Shown one piece after another: positions 17,340-24,327 of a stretch of 26,545 nt of DNA (the stretch's first letter is position 1; each line of letters starts with the position of its first letter). The translations under genes were made by a program, and so were the position numbers. Origin of the DNA: an uncultured Alistipes sp. (GTDB taxonomy: Bacteria; Bacteroidota; Bacteroidia; Bacteroidales; Rikenellaceae); the NCBI GenBank assembly GCA_900545315.1, contig UQYM01000036.1:1-26545 (forward strand), given 5' to 3'. Below the pieces are notes generated by a model. It was given only the letters and a program-made list of their open reading frames with translations. It did not search any database and was not told the DNA's origin.

Positions 17340-18104
17340 ATGAAAACACTCACATGTATGGCTGTTGCGATGATGGGGCTGGTTACGCTCTCCTCTTGCA
17401 GCAAGAACACCAAATTGAACGGCGATGCAAAGATCGAAAGTTTTACCTTTGACACGTCGGTTGAAGCAAATCAGATTGTAAAAAGTCAGCCTGAGTTGTC
17501 GGGTACGGCATATTCGTTTGTGGTCTACCCTTGGGCTGACGCTGAAGCGATGTCCAAACTGGTTCCGACCATTGTCGTTTCGCAGGGCGCAAACTATACC
17601 ACGAATGGTTCGTATGACGGTCAGGGTATGACTTATGTGGTTACCTCGGAGGATAAAAACGCCTCAACTACCTATACCGTATCAGCGAAGGGTTCCATCT
17701 ATAATACCTATGCTGGTTTGTTGAATGTGACCATGAATGGCAGTGAACTGGCTACAGACGTACCGTATGATATCGTACTGCAAAAAGGTACTGCTGCTAA
17801 AAGTGTAACGGTATTTATTCAGAACTTTCAATTGTCGGTGTTGGGTTCAGTAGTTGATCTGGGTGACGTCCAGATTCCGGATTGTCCAATCGAACTGACC
17901 GACACCGGCTGCAAATTCGCTGGTACCCTGGATTTGGGTAATATTACCGTACCCTTGGCAGGACAGCAGCTTACCGTACCTTGTGTAGTCAATGTTGCCG
18001 ATGCAACAGTTGATATGGCAGGCAACTTCGATTTGCCGTTAGCGATCACAGTAGCCAGCATCATGAATGTCGATGCTCACTTCACCGGATCGATCAAAAA
18101 GTAA
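17340..18104 (+). CDS. Calycin-like domain lipoprotein
   Basis: A 254-residue lipoprotein. The signal sequence ends in LSSC with Cys20 as the lipid anchor. Residues about 28-120 look like the Ig-like DUF5018-type module (DAKIESFTFDT, then YVVTSEDKNASTTYTVSAKG). Residues about 125-254 look like the calycin-like beta-barrel domain seen in Bacteroidales lipoproteins (TYAGLLNVTMNG, then repeated strands with QNFQL, LDLGNITVPL, ending in NVDAHFTGSIKK). The function is unknown; a ligand-binding or adhesive role at the cell surface is only a guess from the folds. It stands alone, divergent from ftsE and convergent with the rhamnosidase, and is followed by a strong terminator. An AT-rich leader lies just before the start; no clear -7 box is seen. 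Confidence 0.75.
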   Translation: MKTLTCMAVAMMGLVTLSSCSKNTKLNGDAKIESFTFDTSVEANQIVKSQPELSGTAYSFVVYPWADAEAMSKLVPTIVVSQGANYTTNGSYDGQGMTYVVTSEDKNASTTYTVSAKGSIYNTYAGLLNVTMNGSELATDVPYDIVLQKGTAAKSVTVFIQNFQLSVLGSVVDLGDVQIPDCPIELTDTGCKFAGTLDLGNITVPLAGQQLTVPCVVNVADATVDMAGNFDLPLAITVASIMNVDAHFTGSIKK

Positions 18105-18122
18105 TTGATAAGCCGTTATAAT

Positions 18123-18159
18123 AAAAAATACAGACTCCGCATGGAGTCTGTATTTTTTT
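18123..18159. terminator. Bidirectional terminator
   Basis: A perfect 16-bp inverted repeat (18123-18138 with 18143-18158) around the loop GCAT. An A-run lies on one side and a T-run on the other, so it can end both the calycin-like lipoprotein transcript and the converging rhamnosidase transcript. Confidence 0.9.
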
Positions 18160-18323
18160 ATGCGTAAGATCGGCCAGTCTGTGCGAGCCCATTTGGGAGC
18201 GTCATCGGACATGGGGTTTATACGTTTTATATCTTGTTTTACGTATGATTTCACATTATTCGATCCGTCCCAACAATTGGGGGGTAAACTAATCGTGCAG
18301 ACACTGTGACATTTCAGCAGCGG

Positions 18324-20999
18324 TTAGGGAAGCGAATAGGTGACCGAGTATTGGCCACTGCCAATCATCACCTCACCCGAGCGGTTTTTGTATTGCTTGC
18401 CGTCCAGTGTGAAATGTTTGTTTGTGTTGGGAATAATGACCCGGCCTTCGCTTCCGGATGGAATAGTTACCTCCATCGTTAAGGTTTTATCCTGGAGGGT
18501 CCAGTTGACGGTAACTGCTCCGTAGGGCGTCTCCTTGGTTGTTTTGGCCCAGGTGATCCCTTGCGGAATCTGCGGTTCGATGCGAATGCAGCGGTATCCT
18601 GGAGCACTCTCCTCAGCACGAATTCCCCCCAAGGCCTGGTAGAACCACGATCCGATACCGTTGTAACAGTTGTGTATTCGGCTTCGTTCTCCGTGCCAGT
18701 GTTCCCAGGTTGTCGATGCCCCGTTGTCAATCATATACAAGTAGCTCGGATAATCCCGTTTCTTGAGCATGCCGTAAATAAAGTCGGGTTGATGATTGGT
18801 GACGGCCCACTCGGTCATCACAGGAATGCCCACCAAGCCGCATGCAATGTGACCGTCGTACTGCTCTTTGGTTGTGGTAAACAGCTGCTCCATTGTCGAC
18901 TGTGTCAATGCCTCAGGGGTTACGCCGGCAAGCATCGGGTATATCATATCAATTTGAGATCCTGTGCCATAGCGACCGGTCGAATCGGAGTAGAAAGTCT
19001 TTTGGATGGCAGCCCGAAGATCGGCGGCTTGACGGGTGTAACGCTTAGCATCCTCGCTCTTCCCCAAAACGGTGGCAATTTTCGCCATCGTCTCGTAGCA
19101 GACTGCAACAAAACAGTTGTTGACCAAGGTGACTGAGGTGGTGTCGGTTTGGTTGATCCCTTTGGGGCAGGCCCAATCCCCCAGATACCAGTTTCGATAT
19201 TCCGTTACAGGCCAAGGCTGAAGCAGTCCGTCAACCATATGGTGCTCTACATAGCCCAACCACTTTTGCATGACTGGATAATACTCCGAAATTAGTCGTG
19301 CATCTGCGTAATTGACATAGGTCCGCCAAGAGGCTGTGATAATAAATCCGCACCAGTATGGTCCTCCTCCGGCACTGTATGGTTCCGGCGCGGTGTGAGG
19401 CATGCCGCCATCCTCTTGAATGGCATCGGCCCAGGCTCGCATCCAGTTCGCATAGAGCGGAGCCAAGTTGAACATCGTTTGTGCCGTTTCCGTAGAGGCG
19501 TTCCCGTCTCCGCCATATCCCAGACGTTCCAATTGCGGACAATCTACCAAATAGCCACCCAAACTCAGGTTGAGCAACGTATACTGGATCATATCATGAA
19601 TGGCATTCATGTCCGGATCTGAGCATTCGAAAGAGGAGGTTTGCGGGAACCCGGTTTGAATTCGGTAACCGGTGATATCGTGCAGTTCTGGTTTGGTATT
19701 CAAACCTTTGATCTCGACATATTGAAAACCGTGATAGTTGAATTTATTGATAAAACGATCGCCCTCGTTACCTGAAGCGATCAAGGTGTCGAATTGCATT
19801 TGTTCGCGTATGGTTGTGCCGTGATGGAAATGGTCTGCATAACGCATGGTAACCAGCTGTCCAGGCGACAATTTCGGCAGTTTGTATTCGAACCAGCCGG
19901 TATACGCTTTGCCCATATCTACAACCCAGACGCTGTCAGCAATCTCGATCACGTTGGTTGGCCTCAGGGTGTCAACAATGACATTGCCCTCGGTCATCTG
20001 TGCCGAGACCTGCAATGCCGGAGCCTGAATTCTCGCTGCAGGGTGCCAGGTCAACAGATCCAGATCCTTTTTCTGCATGCTTTGGGGTACGGCTGCTGCT
20101 TCGATCTGTTCACCTCCAAAGCGATTCGGCGTCCATTTCCCGAGACTCGAATACCCGCTTTCGGCCGCTTGCCACGAATCGTTATTGAGAGCAACGTTCC
20201 CCCATTTACCATCTTGATGTGTTTTGCACAGGACCTTGATCAGGGGACCATCATAAAATCCCCAGCGAATTGTCGGGCGGAACCACCCCTGCCCTAACCA
20301 AATGACCAGATCATTGGGACCTGCAGTCAAATATGAAGTGATGTCGTAAGTACGATACAAAGTTCGTTTATCCATTTCGGATACCGCTGTTGAAAGAACC
20401 TCTTGACCGACTCTTTGGCCATTGATATAAATTTCGTGGTATCCCAAGGAGTTGACATAAAGCAGTGCTGTTTTTCCAGGCTTAGTTATATCGACCGTCG
20501 TCCGTAAAATTGGGGATTGCGGATTCCCGGCTCCGACCGGAAAACCGATATAATCCTCTTCAGCCCATTCTTCCGGTGAAATTCCAATGCCGAAACGGGC
20601 GGGTTGGCTCCATGCGGAGGGTTTTCCGTTGCGATCCCATACTCGTACACACCAATAGACCAAATAGTCGTCTGAATTCAACTTTCCTCGATAGTCAACG
20701 AGTACGGATTTGGACGATTTTGTTTTGCCGGAATTCCAAAGATCGGCACTCTCTTCTGTAAGGAGATTAGGGTCAGTTGCTGCAAGAATTTGATAGGCGA
20801 ATTGGTGATTTCCTTTGTCTGTATAGTTTGTTTTCCAACTGAGCCGAGGTGTGTCGGTATCGATGCTTAACGGATCGACCAAATTCTCGCAACGCAAATC
20901 GTATAACACTGCCGGAGATTGGGCATAGGCCGGTGATAACAATAGGACAGAACAGATCGCAACCCCTAAAACGGATTGGATAAATGAAGAGAGTTTCAT
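18324..20999 (-). CDS. Secreted GH78 alpha-L-rhamnosidase
   Basis: Family GH78 inverting glycosidase that removes terminal alpha-L-rhamnose from glycans or plant glycosides. The 891 residues start with a signal peptide cleaved after AYA (residue 26). Domain order is typical: N-terminal beta-sandwich (about 30-140), rhamnosidase N domain (about 150-320, LLYVNSLGYHEIYINGQRV), a beta domain (about 330-450), the (alpha/alpha)6 catalytic barrel (about 455-790) and a C-terminal beta domain. The acid motif reads DCPQLERLGYGGDG (486-499) with Glu491 the likely general acid; the likely general base is Glu766 in TTWEHW. Compared with the classical DCPxRDERxGWxGD the motif is one residue shorter and has Tyr for Trp, a variant I recall from other Bacteroides-type enzymes. 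No SusCD pair or other glycosidase is nearby, so it is not part of a visible PUL. Confidence 0.95.
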   Translation of the reverse strand: MKLSSFIQSVLGVAICSVLLLSPAYAQSPAVLYDLRCENLVDPLSIDTDTPRLSWKTNYTDKGNHQFAYQILAATDPNLLTEESADLWNSGKTKSSKSVLVDYRGKLNSDDYLVYWCVRVWDRNGKPSAWSQPARFGIGISPEEWAEEDYIGFPVGAGNPQSPILRTTVDITKPGKTALLYVNSLGYHEIYINGQRVGQEVLSTAVSEMDKRTLYRTYDITSYLTAGPNDLVIWLGQGWFRPTIRWGFYDGPLIKVLCKTHQDGKWGNVALNNDSWQAAESGYSSLGKWTPNRFGGEQIEAAAVPQSMQKKDLDLLTWHPAARIQAPALQVSAQMTEGNVIVDTLRPTNVIEIADSVWVVDMGKAYTGWFEYKLPKLSPGQLVTMRYADHFHHGTTIREQMQFDTLIASGNEGDRFINKFNYHGFQYVEIKGLNTKPELHDITGYRIQTGFPQTSSFECSDPDMNAIHDMIQYTLLNLSLGGYLVDCPQLERLGYGGDGNASTETAQTMFNLAPLYANWMRAWADAIQEDGGMPHTAPEPYSAGGGPYWCGFIITASWRTYVNYADARLISEYYPVMQKWLGYVEHHMVDGLLQPWPVTEYRNWYLGDWACPKGINQTDTTSVTLVNNCFVAVCYETMAKIATVLGKSEDAKRYTRQAADLRAAIQKTFYSDSTGRYGTGSQIDMIYPMLAGVTPEALTQSTMEQLFTTTKEQYDGHIACGLVGIPVMTEWAVTNHQPDFIYGMLKKRDYPSYLYMIDNGASTTWEHWHGERSRIHNCYNGIGSWFYQALGGIRAEESAPGYRCIRIEPQIPQGITWAKTTKETPYGAVTVNWTLQDKTLTMEVTIPSGSEGRVIIPNTNKHFTLDGKQYKNRSGEVMIGSGQYSVTYSLP

Positions 21000-21312
21000 G
21001 AATGGTTCAAGTAATAGGTTAGTTTTTGTTGTATGGATGCTGCCTGTACTGCATTGACCGCATAATCCATTGTACAGCTAACAAATATACGCAATGTTAT
21101 ACGAAAAATAAAATTGGGTTGATATGTCCCTGGGTGCGTATTGACACCGTTAGATTTGGGTGTTAAATGCACTGCAAAATGCAGAGTGATAGTCTATGAG
21201 AGACTGTGGAACCCGTTTTGCGCAGAACTTTAGAGGTCAGAAAGACGAGGTCCTGAACGGGTGTGCTGAAGCCTCGTAAACTGGCTGGACAAAAATGGAC
21301 ATTTATATAAAA
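21000..21312. other. Region between rhamnosidase and tmRNA
   Basis: No gene is seen. It holds the rhamnosidase promoter box (21082-21089), a short CTGCA/TGCAG repeat near 21172-21184, and at its tmRNA-proximal end the word ATGGACATTTAT (21295-21306), which recurs in the inverted repeat next to tmRNA. Confidence 0.4.
21082..21089 (-). promoter_or_regulatory. Promoter -7 box of the rhamnosidase gene
   Basis: TATATTTG on the minus strand, fitting TAnnTTTG, with T-rich sequence upstream in the -33 region. The leader to ATG 20999 would be about 75 bases. Confidence 0.5.
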
Positions 21313-21363
21313 CAGATGGACATTAATTATCAGTATAATTAACTGATAATTAATGTCCATCTG
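21313..21363 (-). terminator. Perfect 21-bp inverted repeat, likely tmRNA terminator
   Basis: Arms 21313-21333 and 21343-21363 are perfectly complementary around a 9-base loop. On the minus strand this hairpin starts 8 bases after the tmRNA 3' end and is followed by TTTTATATAAA, so it can act as an intrinsic terminator or a 3' processing signal. It is unusually long and AT-rich for that, and its ATGGACATT word occurs a third time just outside at 21295. A small palindromic repeat element is the alternative. Confidence 0.65.
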
Positions 21364-21370
21364 AAACCTG

Positions 21371-21769
21371 TGGAGCTGGAGGGATTCGAACCCTCGTCCA
21401 AACAAGGAACCCAAAAGCTTTCTACATGCTTATCCTTCGATTGATCCTCCTGTCACAACCTGGCCGAAGGCGACCTAATTATGACCCCAGCTTGTAAAAT
21501 TTCGCAATCCGTTACAAGCGTCCGGACGCTATCCCAATTCTGATGATACCTCGTATGCCTCTGGACTATTGGGCAAAGTCTTCGGCGAGGTACTCGTCCC
21601 TCAGCCTCCTTGGACCGCGGGATTAAGCAGTTTTACTCGGTAAAACTAGGCAGCGAGTGCGTAGCTATTATTGCCATTTGTAGTTTGAGCGTTCACTTTT
21701 ACGAGCCTCCACACAACGCTCGGCATGCTTACAATCAGACTCTACCTGCTGTCAAAACCGGTCAGCCCC
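21371..21769 (-). ncRNA. ssrA: tmRNA (SsrA)
   Basis: Transfer-messenger RNA for rescue of stalled ribosomes. The 5' end GGGGCTG pairs with the 3' CAGCTCC, and the T arm GGGTTCGAATCCC is clear. The 3' CCA is not encoded; the discriminator is the A at 21371, giving 399 bases. The tag frame is at 21646-21675, reading GGC AAT AAT AGC TAC GCA CTC GCT GCC then TAG. This gives the tag GNNSYALAA, with the conserved protease-targeting end YALAA. The resume codon is taken as GGC by comparison with the 9-residue tags GETNYALAA and GENNYALAA of other Bacteroidales; the frame is open further upstream, so the exact resume codon is inferred. It is a one-piece tmRNA, not the permuted two-piece form. Confidence 0.96.
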
Positions 21770-21783
21770 TACTTGTAGCCTTG

Positions 21784-21791
21784 CAAAGATA
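21784..21791 (-). promoter_or_regulatory. Promoter -7 box of tmRNA
   Basis: TATCTTTG on the minus strand, with TGTTTCG about 18 bases upstream as a possible -33. The expected transcription start is a few bases before the mature 5' end at 21769, which RNase P would trim. Confidence 0.65.
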
Positions 21792-21837
21792 AGCTCCTTT
21801 GCGGAATATCGAAACATTCTGGCGAAATAAATCTTGG

Positions 21838-22500
21838 CTATCGATTCAAAATCTCCACAATGTCCAACAACTGCTCAGGTCGGTCAATAATATACACGGC
21901 TCCATTCTCCTCCAACTCTTTGCGAGGACGGAATCCCCATGTTACAGCGACTGACCGTAATCCGCTGTTGGCCGCAGTGCGCATATCAACACTGCTGTCC
22001 CCTACATACAGCGTTTCGTCGCGTGTGTATCCGGTTTCAGCCAAAATGTTGTATACAACCGTTGGATCAGGTTTGGTAGGCACATTGTCACGCTGACCAT
22101 AGACGGTTGCAAAGGTTCCCTCGGCAAAATAGTGCGCCACCAATTTGGCCGTTGCTGCCTGATATTTGTTGGAGGCTACCGCCATGCAGATGTGGCGTTT
22201 CTTCAACTGGTCGATCAACTCCGGAATCCCAGGATAGGGTTTGGTGCGATCCATGTTGTGTTCCGAATAGTAGTTGACAAAATCCTGACGAACTTTTAGA
22301 ATTGTTTCCTCAGAGCGTTGATCTTCGGGCAGTGCACGTTCTGTCAGTTTGGTGATGCCATTCCCTACAAAATAACGGTATTCCGAGAGCTCGTGTTGCG
22401 GATAGTTGTTTTGTGCCAAGGCATGATTGGTGCTGATCGCCAAATCTTCCAACGTATTGAGCAGCGTTCCGTCCAGATCGAATATTATCAGTTTGATCAT
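21838..22500 (-). CDS. gph: HAD hydrolase, phosphoglycolate phosphatase-like
   Basis: Cytosolic HAD-family phosphatase of 220 residues, closest in pattern to phosphoglycolate phosphatase, which clears 2-phosphoglycolate formed from oxidised DNA ends. Motif I is FDLDGT (Asp8 nucleophile, Asp10 acid/base), the helical cap spans about 15-85, motif II is VAS (Ser110), motif III is TKPDP (Lys143), and motif IV is GDSSVDM (Asp168, Asp172). The typical TWGF segment follows motif IV. HAD substrates are hard to assign from sequence; PpaX-like pyrophosphatase or beta-phosphoglucomutase-like roles cannot be excluded. It is followed by tmRNA, which has its own promoter. A TATTTTTG box lies at 22531-22538. 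Confidence 0.85.
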   Translation of the reverse strand: MIKLIIFDLDGTLLNTLEDLAISTNHALAQNNYPQHELSEYRYFVGNGITKLTERALPEDQRSEETILKVRQDFVNYYSEHNMDRTKPYPGIPELIDQLKKRHICMAVASNKYQAATAKLVAHYFAEGTFATVYGQRDNVPTKPDPTVVYNILAETGYTRDETLYVGDSSVDMRTAANSGLRSVAVTWGFRPRKELEENGAVYIIDRPEQLLDIVEILNR

Positions 22501-22530
22501 CGGTGTCAGATTAAATTATCGTATTCGCTG

Positions 22531-22538
22531 CAAAAATA
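22531..22538 (-). promoter_or_regulatory. Promoter -7 box of the HAD gene
   Basis: TATTTTTG on the minus strand, fitting TAnnTTTG, with about 24 bases of leader to ATG 22500. The -33 region is not convincing. Confidence 0.45.
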
Positions 22539-23063
22539 CGTAAACTCGCATGATTATGGATGAATTTAAGAGACTTAATGTAAACTATCAGATTTTCAGA
22601 TAGATATATAGTAACATTCCAAATTTATCAATATGTGCCATAAAGCCGATTTTGATGAGTAAGCAGATATTCGTTGCCCATTCCGGTGACATGAATCGAT
22701 TGAAAAGGTCTTTATGCTTCTGTATATGGTGTGGGGATGCACGATTTGGTTGGAGCGTAAAGAACGCAATTCCATCATTTGGGCTTTGCCAAGATACTTA
22801 GCTTTTTGAGACATGTACAATATAGGTCCTGAAAGTAATACAGTTACTTTTGTCGGGCCTGATGATATTTTACATGCCGATGATTTGCTCTGTCTTAGTT
22901 AACTCTGTACACGATGGAATAGCTCATGAATCAGATAAAAGATTTGTTCTGCATCAAAGAGTGAGGTAGACACCAAGTGGACTTGCCCCGTAATGGCACA
23001 GTAAGTAACCGGTTAAGGTGGTAACTAGCTCTATAATTGGGGAATGGAAAGTGTGTTATTGGG
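22539..23063. other. Gene-free gap, 525 bases
   Basis: No credible gene. A 74-codon minus frame at 22596-22820 looks like chance. Visible structures are a 7-bp hairpin AAAGTAA/TTACTTT with a 5-base loop at 22832-22850 and a perfect 10-base palindrome TAACCGGTTA at 23006-23015. Neither marks a known element. Confidence 0.4.
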
Positions 23064-24215
23064 TTATTCTACTGTTATAAACTTTTCTAAATTGGACTGA
23101 ATTATACCTTTTCGATAACCTTTCCACATCTTAAGAAGTTTACCTTCCGGCGAGATCAATACGAAATGCGGGATTCCTCCGACTTTATAGCGCGAAGCCA
23201 AATTTCTTCCTCCATATTTCAGTTCATTCCATTGATAACCTGGCATCTCGTGCTCCTTCAAGAATTTACTCCAGGAGCTTTTTTCATCATTGGATATTCC
23301 CACCAAGGCTAATTTATCGCCATATAGATGGACAATCTCTTCTATTTCTGGTTCAGACATGCGGCAAGGACCGCAGTAGATACTCCAGAAATCTAACAAG
23401 ATGTATCGGCCTTTCAATTCTGATAAATGATGGGATTCTCCTTCGGTGTCATATAGTAAACCATCAACCATTTCGTCGCCTTCTTCTACTGTTGGAGCCG
23501 GGAAAGCATAGGACTCAATGAGTTTCCCTTTCTCCGTTTCCTGCCATTTGACCGGCATGCGTGCATACAACTGCTGGAAAACGGGACGAAAACTACGCAA
23601 TGAATCTGGACTCCCGGTTGTACACCAGGCCTTTTCCAAAAACTGGTCGATCCATACCTCCGTGACCGGCGCCGTTTTCATATATTCGAAGGTCTTTCTC
23701 ACGATCCGGTAATTGAGTTTATCCCAGCGGTCCGCAAACAGACTGTCGTGCATTTGGGTCTTTTCATCCATCCGCAAGCATTCGTCCGTCTCGTCTGCGA
23801 TACAGGCCGCATACGCCAAGGCCTCTTTTTGTTGGGGAATATTCGTAGTGATCGTCCATTGATGAAGCCATTTGTCTTTTCCCTGAATATCGATCCAGCC
23901 TCCTCGATCTACCCACAAATCGAGGGTCCAATTGGGAAACCCTTTTACCCAACCGAAAAACTTTAAATGTTTTGGTTGTGAAATGGTGTCTTCGTATATC
24001 ATCTCTCCGTTTTGCAAGGGAAAATCTGCCATCACTTTACTAGCAGTCATTGTTGGATTAAATAGATACATAACTCCCCGGACACTGTCCGGAATGTTAT
24101 TTAAACGCCAACGAATCCGAAATTTTCCTTCTAATTCTTGAGCTTGACCAATATTTCCCACCAAAATAAGTAGGAAAAGACAACACCATATTGGGATAGA
24201 GAGTTTTGTTTTCAT
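23064..24215 (-). CDS. TlpA-like thioredoxin-fold protein with DUF4369-like N-terminus
   Basis: A periplasmic thiol-disulfide protein of 383 residues. A signal peptide (about residues 1-25, with a hydrophobic core WCCLFLLILVG) is followed by a DUF4369-like beta domain (about 28-115), a helical middle region (about 125-235) and a C-terminal TlpA/AhpC-TSA thioredoxin domain (about 240-383). The redox motif is YCGPC (CGPC at 281-284), and the cis-proline is Pro349 in GGIPHF. Such proteins are common in Bacteroidota and presumably reduce or isomerise disulfides of exported proteins; the client is unknown. It lacks a lipobox at the expected position, so it is probably soluble. It lies 112 bases after the TamL-like gene on the same strand and has its own TATATTTG box at 24242-24249. 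Confidence 0.86.
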   Translation of the reverse strand: MKTKLSIPIWCCLFLLILVGNIGQAQELEGKFRIRWRLNNIPDSVRGVMYLFNPTMTASKVMADFPLQNGEMIYEDTISQPKHLKFFGWVKGFPNWTLDLWVDRGGWIDIQGKDKWLHQWTITTNIPQQKEALAYAACIADETDECLRMDEKTQMHDSLFADRWDKLNYRIVRKTFEYMKTAPVTEVWIDQFLEKAWCTTGSPDSLRSFRPVFQQLYARMPVKWQETEKGKLIESYAFPAPTVEEGDEMVDGLLYDTEGESHHLSELKGRYILLDFWSIYCGPCRMSEPEIEEIVHLYGDKLALVGISNDEKSSWSKFLKEHEMPGYQWNELKYGGRNLASRYKVGGIPHFVLISPEGKLLKMWKGYRKGIIQSNLEKFITVE

Positions 24216-24241
24216 GATAAAATAGAAGATATACCCTAAAG

Positions 24242-24249
24242 CAAATATA
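24242..24249 (-). promoter_or_regulatory. Promoter -7 box of the TlpA-like gene
   Basis: TATATTTG on the minus strand, about 26 bases before ATG 24215. No good -33 element at standard spacing. A 12-base palindrome TTACGATCGTAA lies just upstream at 24276-24287 and could be an operator. Confidence 0.45.
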
Positions 24250-24327
24250 ATAAATTTGTGGCAACGCCTATCTGTTTACGATCGTAAGCTGGGCGACTAT
24301 TCATGCAAGTCTTCGCTGTGTGTAGGA

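Noticed and set aside
21163..21414. 83-codon minus-strand frame running from the tmRNA 3' end through the inverted repeat
   Set aside because: It starts inside the tmRNA T arm and crosses the terminator hairpin; coding is not credible.
22596..22820. 74-codon minus-strand frame in the 22501-23063 gap
   Set aside because: Unusual composition, no family resemblance and no convincing promoter; the flanking sequence looks equally non-coding.
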